This document shows, piece by piece, positions 43,817 to 54,300 of a DNA stretch of 64,000 bases. The notes under the pieces are model-generated. The model ran no database searches, was not told where the DNA came from, and saw only the letters and a list, made by a program, of their open reading frames with translations. The stretch covers positions 372,001 to 436,000 of the forward strand of contig NZ_JBKKJT010000002.1 in the NCBI RefSeq assembly GCF_046614675.1. Direction: 5' to 3'. This DNA comes from Chryseobacterium cupriresistens (GTDB lineage: Bacteria; Bacteroidota; Bacteroidia; Flavobacteriales; Weeksellaceae). The number at the start of each line of letters is the position of its first letter. Within the stretch, counting starts at the first letter, position 1. Both the position numbers and the translations under genes were made by a program.

Positions 43817-44674
43817 ATGAAAATATATTCTACTTTATTCTTCCTTGTGGCAGCCTCAGCCTTCCATGCGCAGGTTGTTTCCGGAACTATTGTTTCTAAA
43901 AACGAAAATCAGCCTATTCCTTATGTGAAAATCGGGATTGAGAAGAAATCGACAGGCACAATTTCAGATGAAAAAGGAAAATTTTCAATTGATCTTTCCA
44001 ATACAGATCCCCTGCAGAAAATAAAAATAGAAGTTCCGGGATACGATCTTTATCAGGAAACAATACAGGATTTTAAAAAATATGACCAGCAAAAAATATT
44101 TTTAACAGAGAAAACTAAAAATATTAAAGAGATTACAATTAAGCCTAAAAAGCTGGTAGATAAAAACTGGGGGGTCAATACCAAAACAAAAAGTGTTATT
44201 TATTCTGTTAACCCGGAATTTGACAAAAAGAGTTTTCTTGGAGAAACAGCTTTAGAATTCAACGCAAAGAAAAGATCAAAGCTTAAAAATATCAATCTGA
44301 ATATAGCCAGCTATGTTTCTACCGAGCCGGTTTTAATGAGATATAGCATTTACAGTGAAAAAAATGGCTTCCCGGATAAAAATATCCTGGAAGAGGAGAT
44401 TACCGTAAAGCTCACTGAAGATATGATCAAAGATGGAACGTATACACTGGATGTAAGCGACCGTAACATCTGGCTGCAGGGAAAATTTTTTATCGGCATA
44501 CAGTTTTTAAAAGATTTTGACGGCAGGATTAAAATCAGTGCTGCTTTGTTCAGAACAGGGTTTATAAGGGAGTTTTATGGTGATTGGCAGAAAATGACCA
44601 TTGCCGCACCAGCCATTAATATTGATGTGAAAATGGATAAAAACGGAAGCAATAATATGAATGAAGATGATTAA
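43817..44674 (+). CDS. Secreted protein with carboxypeptidase-like regulatory domain
   Basis: From ATG 43817 the protein has 285 residues with a signal peptide (MKIYSTLFFLVAASAFHAQ). The first domain (about 20-100) is a carboxypeptidase-D regulatory-like beta domain: VVSGTIVSKNENQPIPYVKIGIEKKSTGTISDEKGKFSID. No TonB plug or barrel follows. The rest is an unrecognised beta-rich domain. Ends in a polar tail (NGSNNMNEDD). Function unknown. Confidence 0.8.
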   Translation: MKIYSTLFFLVAASAFHAQVVSGTIVSKNENQPIPYVKIGIEKKSTGTISDEKGKFSIDLSNTDPLQKIKIEVPGYDLYQETIQDFKKYDQQKIFLTEKTKNIKEITIKPKKLVDKNWGVNTKTKSVIYSVNPEFDKKSFLGETALEFNAKKRSKLKNINLNIASYVSTEPVLMRYSIYSEKNGFPDKNILEEEITVKLTEDMIKDGTYTLDVSDRNIWLQGKFFIGIQFLKDFDGRIKISAALFRTGFIREFYGDWQKMTIAAPAINIDVKMDKNGSNNMNEDD

Positions 44675-44725
44675 TACATATGTAGTTTGATCAGCTGGAA
44701 AATTTATCACCGCTCCTTTTTCTTT

Positions 44726-45589
44726 CTAATCCAGTGTCAGCCTTTTTAACGACCACGAATTACCATTGTAGACATCAAGATCCACTTTTGTATTGATGCC
44801 GTGAACAATACCGTTTTCTGTGAACTGCCAGAAATCCCACTCGTCATCGGGAGAAGGTGAGGGAACATCGTTGTAATTGGCAAGCCATAAAGGGTAGCCT
44901 TCAAACTCGCCTTTCAGAAAATCTTTATAGTAATGGTAGTACGTGTAGATGATAGGTTTTTCACCATAGGCTTCTTCTACAATTTTACACCATACTTTCA
45001 GGTCTTCAACCAGTTTTTTGTTGGTTTTACGCTTTGGAATTTTTTCAATATCAAGAATCGGAGGAAGATCTCCGCTTTCAAGTTTCACGTTGTCTAAAAA
45101 ATTATTGGCCTGGATCACGGGATCTTCATCGGCTCTGTAAAAATGATAGGCGCCACGGATAAGCTCATGTTTTTGGGCACTTTCCCAAAATTCATCAAAA
45201 TGCTTGTCGGCACTACGGTTTCCCATCGTTGCACGCATCACTACAAATTCCAGCGGAATCGTTTTATTTCCGATGCTGAGGCTATCCCATCTGATATCTT
45301 CCCGGTTTTGATAATGGGAAACATCAAAACCATAGGTTTTATCAAGGTTGCTGGCTAATATTCTCTGAATTCTTGCTGCCTCCTTTTCACTGTTATGAAG
45401 CTTTTTATGCTTAAATTTATTAAAGTACAACGCATAGTAATAGCTGACGGACTGCTTTAAGTAAAGTCCTGTTCCTACTAATGCCATTATTAAAATTGCC
45501 AGTATGACCCATCTTCGGAAAAAATACTTCTTCCGTCTCGACTTATGGACTTTTTTGGCAGTTTTTTTGGTGTACTTTTTTGGTGTCAT
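44726..45589 (-). CDS. Membrane-anchored GH25 muramidase
   Basis: From ATG 45589 the protein has 287 residues: a very basic N-terminus, one membrane helix (WVILAILIMALVGTGLYL), and a GH25 lysozyme-like domain. Catalytic features are YGFDVSHYQNRED (first Asp), FVVMRATMG, GAYHFYRADED, and LPPILDIEK (DxE pair). It is predicted to cleave peptidoglycan from the periplasmic side. Start 45601 (GTG/other) adds only four residues. Confidence 0.9.
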   Translation of the reverse strand: MTPKKYTKKTAKKVHKSRRKKYFFRRWVILAILIMALVGTGLYLKQSVSYYYALYFNKFKHKKLHNSEKEAARIQRILASNLDKTYGFDVSHYQNREDIRWDSLSIGNKTIPLEFVVMRATMGNRSADKHFDEFWESAQKHELIRGAYHFYRADEDPVIQANNFLDNVKLESGDLPPILDIEKIPKRKTNKKLVEDLKVWCKIVEEAYGEKPIIYTYYHYYKDFLKGEFEGYPLWLANYNDVPSPSPDDEWDFWQFTENGIVHGINTKVDLDVYNGNSWSLKRLTLD

Positions 45590-45655
45590 AAAGTTTTGCA
45601 AAACTAACTTTTTTCACTGCGAAATGCTAAAATAAAATCAGTAAATTTGTGTATT

Positions 45656-46918
45656 ATGGAAACACGCGAAAAAATCATCATTATTGGAGGAGGATTTGCG
45701 GGGCTGCAGCTTGCAAAAACATTGAATAACAAGAACAAAAAGGTTATTGTTCTCGACCGGATGAACCACCATATGTTTCAGCCGCTTTTTTATCAGGTAG
45801 CCTCGGGAAGGATAGAACCTTCCAACATTTCTTTTCCCTTCAGAAAGATTTTTCAGCAATCCAGAAACACGCAGTTCCGTATGACTGAGGTGAAAGAAAT
45901 AGATCCTGCCAACCATAAAGTCATTACCGACGAGGCAGAATTTACTTATGATAAACTCATCATAGCAACGGGCTGTAAAACTAATTTTTTCGGGAACAAA
46001 GAACTGGAAGGAAAAGCTTTCGGGATGAAAAATACCCAGGAAGCCATTAGTATCAGGAATCATGTTCTGATGACCTTTGAAAAGCTGATTATTGAAAAAA
46101 GCAGGAGCGATGACGGAAACTGGAATATTGTGATCGTTGGAAGCGGACCTACCGGAGTAGAACTGGCCGGAGCTTTTGCTGAAATGAAAAAAGACATCCT
46201 TCCAAGAGATTACCCTTACATGAATTTCGACCATCTGAAAATTATTCTGGTAAGTTCCACAGAAAAACCCCTTGCTGTCATGAGCAGTGAAGCTCAGGAA
46301 AAATCTGAGAAATACCTGAAAGATCTTGGTGTTACTTTTTTGAGCGGGGAAGTGGTAACAGATTATGATGGGGACAAAGTACATCTCAGAAGCGGAAAAG
46401 AAATACCATCCAATAATGTGATCTGGGCTGCCGGAGTTACAGGAAATGTAGTAGGAGGGTTTCCGGAAGAAAAATTAGTAAGAAACAGATATATTGTAGA
46501 TCGACATAATAAAATAAAGGGTTACGATAATATTTATGCCATCGGGGATATCGCCTATATGGAAACACCGAAGTATCCGCAGGGACATCCTCAGGTAGCC
46601 AACGTAGCCATTAATCAGGCCAAAAATTTAGGTAAAAATCTTTTAAAGAAAAGTCAGGAAGAATGGAAAGAATACGAATATGATGACAAAGGCTCATTAG
46701 CGACCATTGGGAAGCACAGGGCAGTTGTTGATCTGCCGTTTATAAAATTCCAGGGATTTCTGGCATGGTATTTCTGGATGTTTCTCCATTTAATGCTAAT
46801 TTTGAGCGTTCGTAATAAGCTGGCCATATTCTTCAACTGGATGTGGAGCTATATCAACAAAGATTCTTCTTTAAGATTAATTATTATACCTACTAAGAAA
46901 AACGGAACATTACAATGA
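45656..46918 (+). CDS. Type II NADH dehydrogenase-like flavoprotein
   Basis: From ATG 45656 the protein has 420 residues. FAD-binding GGGFAGLQLAKTL and NAD-binding GSGPTGVELAGAFAEMKKD are clear, with DNIYAIGDIAYM for the second FAD contact. A C-terminal amphipathic segment (FLAWYFWMFLHLMLILSVRNKLAIFFNW) anchors it to the membrane, as in NDH-2. It passes electrons from NADH to menaquinone without pumping protons. Its last 4 bp overlap trmD (ATGA), so the two are coupled. Confidence 0.9.
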   Translation: METREKIIIIGGGFAGLQLAKTLNNKNKKVIVLDRMNHHMFQPLFYQVASGRIEPSNISFPFRKIFQQSRNTQFRMTEVKEIDPANHKVITDEAEFTYDKLIIATGCKTNFFGNKELEGKAFGMKNTQEAISIRNHVLMTFEKLIIEKSRSDDGNWNIVIVGSGPTGVELAGAFAEMKKDILPRDYPYMNFDHLKIILVSSTEKPLAVMSSEAQEKSEKYLKDLGVTFLSGEVVTDYDGDKVHLRSGKEIPSNNVIWAAGVTGNVVGGFPEEKLVRNRYIVDRHNKIKGYDNIYAIGDIAYMETPKYPQGHPQVANVAINQAKNLGKNLLKKSQEEWKEYEYDDKGSLATIGKHRAVVDLPFIKFQGFLAWYFWMFLHLMLILSVRNKLAIFFNWMWSYINKDSSLRLIIIPTKKNGTLQ

Positions 46919-47586
46919 GAATTGACATAATAAGCGTCCTTCCGGAATTGATGGAAAGTCCTTTCAAAACTTCTATTTTGAAAAGAGCAATGGATAAAGG
47001 ACTGGTAGAAGTACATTTTCACCATTTAAGAGACTGGGCAGTCAATAAGCACAGACAAATTGATGATGAGCCTTATGGAGGCGGAGCAGGAATGGTAATG
47101 ATGGTTGAGCCGCTGGATAAATGCATTTCAGAGCTTAAATCTCAAAGAAACTATGATGAGGTGATCTACCTGACACCGGATGGAGTTACTTTGAATCAGA
47201 AAATTGCCAATTCATTGTCTATCAAAGAAAATCTGATCTTTCTCTGCGGGCACTACAAAGGAATAGACCAAAGAGTAAGAGACCTTCATATTACAAAAGA
47301 AATTTCAATTGGAGACTACGTCCTTACAGGAGGAGAACTCGCAGCCTGTGTTTTGGCAGACTCAATTATCAGATTGCTTCCCGGAGTTTTGAATGATGAG
47401 CAAAGCGCTTTAACAGATAGTTTTCAGGATGATCTTCTTTCACCACCCATCTATACAAGGCCTGAAAGTTATAAAGGTTTAGATGTTCCCAAAATCCTAT
47501 TGAGCGGAAACTTCGGAAAGATTGAAGAATGGCGTCACGATGAAGCAGTAAGAATCACAAAAGAAAAACGTCCCGATTTACTGTAA
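46915..47586 (+). CDS. trmD: tRNA (guanine-37-N1)-methyltransferase
   Basis: The 223-residue protein has the SPOUT-fold TrmD motifs: RIDIISVLPELMESPF, DDEPYGGGAGMVMM, and the SAM trefoil knot LCGHYKGIDQRV followed by SIGDYVLTGGELAA. It makes m1G37 in tRNAs reading CNN-type codons and prevents +1 frameshifting. Translational overlap with the NDH-2 gene is odd functionally but common in flavobacteria-like operons. Confidence 0.95.
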   Translation: MRIDIISVLPELMESPFKTSILKRAMDKGLVEVHFHHLRDWAVNKHRQIDDEPYGGGAGMVMMVEPLDKCISELKSQRNYDEVIYLTPDGVTLNQKIANSLSIKENLIFLCGHYKGIDQRVRDLHITKEISIGDYVLTGGELAACVLADSIIRLLPGVLNDEQSALTDSFQDDLLSPPIYTRPESYKGLDVPKILLSGNFGKIEEWRHDEAVRITKEKRPDLL

Positions 47587-47587
47587 A

Positions 47588-47654
47588 CAAGAATTGCCAA
47601 ACGAATATAATTCTTGCTTTCACTTTTATTCCATTTATTATAGGTAAATGGAAT
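47588..47654 (+). terminator. Two hairpins downstream of trmD
   Basis: CAAGAATT (47588-47595) pairs with AATTCTTG (47609-47616). A second 10-bp perfect stem, ATTCCATTTA (47628-47637) with TAAATGGAAT (47645-47654), follows. The first probably terminates the NDH-2-trmD operon. The rest of the 379-bp gap is AT-rich and holds only a promoter. Confidence 0.55.
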
Positions 47655-47830
47655 AATATTTGTTGTTATTTAAAAAAGCGTGAAAAATATTAATGATAGC
47701 GATTTTAAATTGAAAATTTATTCCGATTATTCCGTATTTTTTATATTGTCTCAATTTTGATTAATATATCGAAACTGTCGAATGATTAAAAAATTAATTT
47801 ATAATGGTTTATTTCGTTAGTATTTTTTAC

Positions 47831-47838
47831 TATATTTG
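47831..47838 (+). promoter_or_regulatory. -7 box ahead of the exonuclease/phosphatase gene
   Basis: TATATTTG matches TAnnTTTG. A clear -33 box was not found; the start would lie near 47845, leaving a leader of about 120 nt. Confidence 0.35.
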
Positions 47839-47965
47839 AATTGTTTTTTATTGGAAATTGATTTACAGTTTTGGAGGTAAATCACGAAAATTTGAAAAAA
47901 AATAATAAATTTACATCTTAAAGTAAAAAGAACATAATAAATTAAAAGTATAGAAATTAGTGTAG

Positions 47966-48901
47966 ATGGAGCTGTTCTCTTTTTATAATGTTGAAAATTT
48001 ATTTTTGCCCGATCCGAAACCTGTCCACAAATTAGATCCTACCCGGTCAGGATTAAGGAATTGGGATGAAAAGAGATATAGAAACAAGCTTTTTAAAATC
48101 TCGCACGTATTTCAGCTGATGAAGGAGGAGAATGATGTATTACCATTTTTAATAGGATTATCAGAAGTTTCCGGAAGGAAAGTCTTGGAAAATCTTGTGG
48201 AGATGGAACCCTTTAATTCAGAATATGGAATTGTACATTATAATTCCATGGATGAAAGAAAAGTGGATGTAGCCATGTTATATGATAAAAATAAAGTAGA
48301 GGTAATCGATTCAGAAACCATTACTTTCTTTTTTGAAATAGTAAATAAAAACACAGAAAATTACGACACAACCAGAGACGTACTTTTTTCAAAAGTCAGA
48401 TATAAAGGGGAAATTATTAATGTCTTTATCGCGCATCTTCCCTCTAAACGCGAAAAAGATATCAATAAACCAAAAAGAACCTTTATATTGAATGAAGTCC
48501 GGGAACGGATTATGAAAATTGTAAATGCTGACAAAGAGCATGTTATCTTGTGTGGTGATTTTAACGAAAACCCGGATGATGAAAATTTAGTACAGATTCT
48601 CTATGACAATGACCGTGAGAAGGTTTTAATGAACCCTTTTCAACAATTGTTTTCTACAAGAAATTATTCTACTTTTCATTATAAATCTGGATTGCTGTAT
48701 GATCAGATCATTATGTCAAGATCTTTACTTGATAATAAGACGCTGGCTTTTCAGGATGCCCATATTTTTAATTCTGAAAAAATCCGCAGCAGAACCAGAA
48801 ATTTTGAAGGACGGCCTTTCCGAACTTATGCTGGTACGCGGTATTTAGGAGGATATAGCGATCACTTTCCGGTTTTTGTAAAATTTAAAAATTTACATTA
48901 A
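47966..48901 (+). CDS. Endonuclease/exonuclease/phosphatase-family protein
   Basis: The 311-residue protein starts MELFSFYNVENLF, the usual beginning of this family, and has metal and catalytic motifs IGLSEV (Glu), VFIAHLPSKR (His), ILCGDFNENPDD (Asp/Asn), and GGYSDHFPVFVKF (SDH). It lacks a signal peptide. It may act on DNA, RNA or a phosphoester; specificity is unknown. The Lrp gene follows after 27 bp. Confidence 0.88.
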   Translation: MELFSFYNVENLFLPDPKPVHKLDPTRSGLRNWDEKRYRNKLFKISHVFQLMKEENDVLPFLIGLSEVSGRKVLENLVEMEPFNSEYGIVHYNSMDERKVDVAMLYDKNKVEVIDSETITFFFEIVNKNTENYDTTRDVLFSKVRYKGEIINVFIAHLPSKREKDINKPKRTFILNEVRERIMKIVNADKEHVILCGDFNENPDDENLVQILYDNDREKVLMNPFQQLFSTRNYSTFHYKSGLLYDQIIMSRSLLDNKTLAFQDAHIFNSEKIRSRTRNFEGRPFRTYAGTRYLGGYSDHFPVFVKFKNLH

Positions 48902-48928
48902 AAAACATAAATAATAAAAAAGTAGAAA

Positions 48929-49399
48929 ATGAAAAATTCGAGCAACACAAGCTACCATTTAGATTCTATTGACAAAGAAATCATCTACATGTTGATGGAT
49001 AATGCTAAAACTTCTTTAGCCCACATTTCAAAAAATGTCGGAATTTCCACTACTGCAGTGCATCAAAGAATCAAAAAACTCGAACATGCAGGAGTTATTG
49101 AAAATTCAATATCATTTCTTAATCCTAAGAAAATTGGATACAAAGTAATTTCCTACATTGGTGTATTTTTAGATCAGCCAAGCCATTATCCGGAAGTGGT
49201 AAAGTCTTTGCATGATATCAACGAAGTAGTGGAAGCCCACTATACGACAGGAAATTATACTATTTTTCTGAAAGTTCTTTGTAAAGACAATGATCACTTA
49301 ATGCAGATCCTTAGCAAGCTTCAAAAGCTGAAAGGTGTAACCAGAACAGAAACTTTTATATCTTTGGAACAAGGTATTTACAGACAATTGAAAGTATAA
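48929..49399 (+). CDS. Lrp/AsnC-family regulator
   Basis: The 156-residue protein has an N-terminal winged helix (LDSIDKEIIYMLMDNAKTSLAHISKNVGISTTAVHQRIKKLEHAGVIE, about 12-60) and a C-terminal RAM ligand domain (about 75-150). Family members sense amino acids. It is followed after 4 nt by deoC, so the two are co-transcribed and may be linked in regulation. Confidence 0.92.
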   Translation: MKNSSNTSYHLDSIDKEIIYMLMDNAKTSLAHISKNVGISTTAVHQRIKKLEHAGVIENSISFLNPKKIGYKVISYIGVFLDQPSHYPEVVKSLHDINEVVEAHYTTGNYTIFLKVLCKDNDHLMQILSKLQKLKGVTRTETFISLEQGIYRQLKV

Positions 49400-49403
49400 C
49401 GAC

Positions 49404-50147
49404 ATGAACATAGCCCAATATTTGGATTCAACTTACCTGAAAACCCCAGAACAATCAGGTATTTCCCACGAAGAAACACTTCAAAAAGATAAAGAACTTG
49501 CTCAGGAAGCAATAGATAATGGTATTTTTGCCGTGATGATTCGTCCGGATTATGTATCGGAGGTGAAGAAATATATTCAGGAAAGAAATTCAAATGTTGT
49601 AGTAGGAACTGTAATAGGTTTCCACGAAGGAACGTATTCCATTGATGAAAAGCTTGCAGAAGCTTCAAAGGCAATAGAAGACGGAGCAGATGAACTGGAT
49701 TTTGTTATTAATTATACCGCTTATCTACAGGGAAATATAGAACTGGTAAGAGAAGAATTTGTAAAATGTACAACATTGTCTCTCGAGCATCATAAAATTG
49801 CAAAATGGATTATTGAAATTGCTGCATTAACTGATGAACAAATTGCCGATCTTACTAAAAAGATTTCTACCTGGGCAGAAGAGAATTTTTCTGAAAATGA
49901 GTTGCCGAAAATTTTTGTCAAGTCATCAACAGGATTTTATCAGACTGCCGAAGGAAAGCCTAACGGAGCAACCTTTGAAGGAATAACAATTATGCTGAGC
50001 AACGCCGGCAAACTTCCCGTAAAAGCAGCAGGAGGAGTAAGAACTCCCGAAGATGCTGAGAAAATGATCAGAATGGGAGTTAAAAGAATTGGAACTTCTT
50101 CAGCTCTGGGATTAATTAAAAACGAATCTTCATCAGAAGGATATTAA
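49404..50147 (+). CDS. deoC: Deoxyribose-phosphate aldolase
   Basis: The 247-residue TIM-barrel protein has DELDFVINYTAYLQGN, the Schiff-base lysine region PKIFVKSSTGFYQ, and the C-terminal GVRTPEDAEKMIRMGVKRIGTSSAL. It splits 2-deoxyribose 5-phosphate into glyceraldehyde 3-phosphate and acetaldehyde in deoxynucleoside breakdown. Length is normal. Confidence 0.95.
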   Translation: MNIAQYLDSTYLKTPEQSGISHEETLQKDKELAQEAIDNGIFAVMIRPDYVSEVKKYIQERNSNVVVGTVIGFHEGTYSIDEKLAEASKAIEDGADELDFVINYTAYLQGNIELVREEFVKCTTLSLEHHKIAKWIIEIAALTDEQIADLTKKISTWAEENFSENELPKIFVKSSTGFYQTAEGKPNGATFEGITIMLSNAGKLPVKAAGGVRTPEDAEKMIRMGVKRIGTSSALGLIKNESSSEGY

Positions 50148-50165
50148 TATCAGATTCTTAATATA

Positions 50166-50199
50166 AAAAAAACCATCAGTTTTGCTGATGGTTTTTATT
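50166..50199. terminator. Terminator between deoC and dus
   Basis: AAACCATCAG (50170-50179) and CTGATGGTTT (50185-50194) form a perfect stem with A/T-runs on both sides, serving convergent genes. Confidence 0.88.
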
Positions 50200-51195
50200 T
50201 TATAGCTGTGCCTGATATTCTTCGTAGAACTGTTGGGTTTCTTTGATCAGGCTGTCCATTTCTTCCATAGTGAAAACTTCCAGGAATTTTTTTCTGAACT
50301 CCTTGAAATGAGGAATTCCTCTGAAATAGTTGCTGTAATGCTGTCTCATTTCAACCAGGCCTAGTCTTTCTCCTTTCCATTCAGCACTCCATTCTGCGTG
50401 CTGACGTACCGCCAGTAAACGGTCTGAAATGGTTGGCTCAGGTAAATGCTCTCCTGTTTTAAAGAAATGCTTGATTTCATTAAAAATCCATGGATATCCA
50501 ATAGCAGCACGCCCGATCATAATACCGTCACAGGCATACTTTTGCTTATATTCTAATGCTTTTTCAGCAGAATCTATATCACCATTTCCAAAAATCGGGA
50601 TCTCAATATTTGGATTTTGTTTAATCCTTGAAATATGTTCCCAGTCTGCTTCACCCTTGTACATTTGAGCACGGGTTCTTGCATGTATCGTAAGGGCTTT
50701 AATTCCTGTTTCCTGCAGACGTTCTGCTACTTCATCAATATTAATGCTGGTACTGTCCCATCCTAATCGGGTTTTTACAGTAACAGGAAGATGAGTAGAG
50801 CTTACAACAGCTTTTGTAAGACGCACCATAAGGTCGATATCTTTCAAAACACCAGCTCCTGCTCCCTTGCAGACAACTTTTTTTACCGGACATCCGAAAT
50901 TAATGTCTACCAGATCCGGATTTACCGTTTCAACAATTCTTGCAGACATGGCCATCGCTTCTTCGTCTCCACCAAAAATCTGTATCCCAACGGGTCTTTC
51001 ATAATCGAAAATATCCAGCTTTTTACGGCTCTTGATAGCGTCACGAATCAACCCTTCGGAAGAAATAAATTCCGAATACATTAAATCTGCACCATGCATT
51101 TTACACAAACGTCTGAACGGAGGATCACTTACGTCTTCCATCGGAGCCAGCAAAAGCGGAAATTCCGGCAGTTCTATGTTGCCTATTTTTATCAT
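50200..51195 (-). CDS. tRNA-dihydrouridine synthase (DusB-type)
   Basis: The 331-residue protein has the FMN-barrel start LLAPMEDVSDPPFRRLCKMHGADLMYSEF, the catalytic Cys in DINFGCPVKKVVCKGAGAGVL, TIHARTRAQMYKGEADWEHI and PIFGNGDI, then DGIMIGRAAIGYPWIF. It reduces specific uridines in the tRNA D-loop with NADPH. Family is secure; which Dus subtype is less sure. Confidence 0.93.
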   Translation of the reverse strand: MIKIGNIELPEFPLLLAPMEDVSDPPFRRLCKMHGADLMYSEFISSEGLIRDAIKSRKKLDIFDYERPVGIQIFGGDEEAMAMSARIVETVNPDLVDINFGCPVKKVVCKGAGAGVLKDIDLMVRLTKAVVSSTHLPVTVKTRLGWDSTSINIDEVAERLQETGIKALTIHARTRAQMYKGEADWEHISRIKQNPNIEIPIFGNGDIDSAEKALEYKQKYACDGIMIGRAAIGYPWIFNEIKHFFKTGEHLPEPTISDRLLAVRQHAEWSAEWKGERLGLVEMRQHYSNYFRGIPHFKEFRKKFLEVFTMEEMDSLIKETQQFYEEYQAQL

Positions 51196-51344
51196 GGTGC
51201 AAATTTACAAAATTCTGAACATTCATAAATATGATATTATCTATCAGCATAAATGATTGTTTTGTTTGGAAATTGGAGGATAGAAAAAGACTTTAAATAG
51301 TGAATATAAGAGTTGATTGGCTGCTCACTTCCAGTTGTCCATAG

Positions 51345-54300
51345 TTAGAAGCTTGCTTTTACCTGCATACTTCCGATATGAATGGTACGGTCGCCTGAAT
51401 TTCTTCCTTCGTAATTAAGGTTCAGCTGGATGAATGAGTTGATAGCCTGCTGGATAAATACACTCCACACCTGGTTTTTTCCGGGTTTAAGCCCATCCAG
51501 CATCTGGTTTCCTACAATACTGAAATTGTTTCCTGTAAAATCGTTATTGATAAATGAGAAGTTTCCACGGATAGACGTTTTTCTTCGCTCCCACTGGATG
51601 GTTCCTGTAACATCAAAAGCCTTAAGAAGTTCTTCGCCATCCAATCTTTGTTTCTGACGGAAAGCAGAAGATAATTCAGCCTGAATAGCATCGGTGAATT
51701 TATACGTTGCTTTAGGCTTGGTTTCAAAATTATTCAGACGATAATCTCTTGTTTTAAATAACTGTGAAGAGTTTTGGATATCATGAACCGAGTTTTCCCA
51801 ATCCACTCTGAATTCTTTATTGAACCAATATCCTATGTTCAGGAAATGGGAAGTCTGCTCACGTTCTTCATTACTGAAATTGGCATTGATGAGATTGTCA
51901 TTGGTGATAAAACGGTAATTTCCGTTCCAGCCTGATTTATCGGTTGGATTAAACTGTACGGAAGCCAGAATATTCTGATTTTTAAGGATCTGGTCACTGT
52001 TCTTTTCAAAAGGGTTCAGCACAAGTACTTTTTCCTTTTTGTAGAATGAGTTTTGAGAATTTAATGAAATATTAAAATTCCAACGTTTTAAAAATCCATT
52101 TTCAGAGTTGAAAACAATGGCCGGATTGACAAATAAGGCCAACTGTAATTTATTTTTATTGGAAGGAATATAGCGTACAGAATTTGTATAGACACGGATG
52201 TATTGCGCCAGATCGGAATATTCGGCAATTTCAAATTCATCCAGCTGCTGAACGCCGTCTCCGTTATAATCCGTCCATTTATAAACACCTTGTCCATCTG
52301 TTACTTTGATGTACTGGAATTCCCTCTGGGCTTCCTGCCCGTTCCCCAGCTCATAGAAAGCCTGAAGACGCATCCCGTTTCTGAAAAGCTGCTGGTTGTA
52401 TAAGATGTTTCCGACAACAAAATCATTATTACGGGTTACTTCACCTTCTGCCCCTGCGTAGAAGAATTTTCTGTAGTGAATTAGAGCATTTAAACTGGTT
52501 CTTTCGGTTTTGATAATCTGACTTTCAGCCATAATCCCCAGAATATTGTTCATATTCTGAAGCCTATTATCACGTACTGAGTCGTTATCCCTCATATATA
52601 CTTTTGCCAGCAATTTGGTTCTTGTGCTGTCACCGATTTTCTTCTGTAAAAAGATTTCTTTCCAGCTGAAACTTGTGACATCCATAAGCTGGGTATCGTT
52701 GTACTTCTTCTCGTTGTGTTCCATGCTTCCACCAACAGCCCAGCTTCCTTTTTTACCCGTAAACTCTGTTGAAACTCCGCCACGGATGAATTTTGTATCC
52801 TGAAGAGTAGCATTGGTACTCAGATAAGATAAGTTACCTTTAGTAAAGAATTTTCCCGTTAGCCAGCCAAAGTCAAGGTCGTTTTTAATCCCTTTGTAAG
52901 AATCCTGTTCGTCCAGATAATTGATGCGGTAATTCAACGTAGACTTATTATTCCATTTATTCAGGAAGCTGAAGATGAATCTGTTTTGGGTCTTTTTATT
53001 GAATTCCTGGGTAAGGTTGAAATCTCTGGAGAATTCTACATCGTTGATACGGTCAAGGATATGAAACTGTCTGTCTATATATTGATATTCAAAGCTTGGC
53101 GTTCCTTTCCATGCGTTTTTTGTAAAGCTTTTATTTCCAAAAATACGCCATGCGTAGCCGATATTCTGATCAGAATCTTTTGATGAAAATAAATTGACAT
53201 CATAGTTACTCAAAGAGATATCTGCACCAATTTTTCCTTCATTCAGCAAATATTCAGAGTTCAGAGAGTATACCTGTGATTTCTGGGGAGAAGGAAGTTT
53301 TCTTACCGCTCTGTAATCTCCACCATTAGGACCTACATATTCAAAAACACGCCCGTTGTTGGTTGTCTGTGCAATTTTATAATCTCCCTGATTAGCTCCG
53401 AAATAAGTAAAAGAAACCTGATAAAGTGTTAAACTCGAATCCGTAGAATATTCATAGAAATTTCCGGCAGGATTTAATTTGTATAAAATCTTATTGACAT
53501 CATATTCGGTTACAACTCCTGAAGGGGCATACATCAGGTCAGGATTATTTCCGGCATCAGCCAGAATCTGCTCATCTTCTTTAGAAAGGTTTAAAGAAAG
53601 AGGTGCGTTCTTATTGTCATTTTCCATGAACCAGTTGAATCCCACCTTGAATTTTTCTCTCTGATGCTCAAGCTTTCCTGTAAACAAATACCTTGAATAG
53701 TTCCTGTTGGCATAGTTATAAGAAATCGTGATGAAATTCTGCTGAAAAATAGGACGGAAACTGGTAAAGGTAACTTCACCGGTGTTGTAATTGATGATAT
53801 AATCCTGGTTTTCACCACGCTTCATCAGAATTCCATCAATAAAAACCTGTTCAGAACCGGAGATCAGTGTAATAAACTGTTCACCGTTCTTGCCTGTCAG
53901 ACGGTAAGGTCCCTGGTTACCTTCAACCCCCTGAAAACGGATTCTGTGGAATTCACTTCGTGCAACCCCTGCAGAGATATCTAGGAATGTCTTGTTTTCC
54001 TTCCCGAATTCTGTCTGGAATTGAAGTCCCATACTTCTCCTCTGGTATTTGGCAAAATAATTTTTAGCTTCCACAAGGTCAAGATGCCCTGCTCTGAGGA
54101 TAGATTTATCCTTGATATTAAGCTGCATATAGATTTTGTCAAACTCCTCCAAAGTCTGGGTATAACCATCAGCCTGAATCGGCAGGTTGTGATCTGAAAT
54201 ACTTGCTAAAATAGTAACATCTTTGGATAACCGCCCAGATATCTGAAGATCCATGGAACTTTGTACAGACTGCCCCTGGTTGTTACCAAAAGTAATCCCA

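Noticed and set aside
45638..46384. Minus-strand 248-codon frame
   Set aside because: Long but antisense to the NDH-2 gene, whose FAD and NAD motifs are clear.
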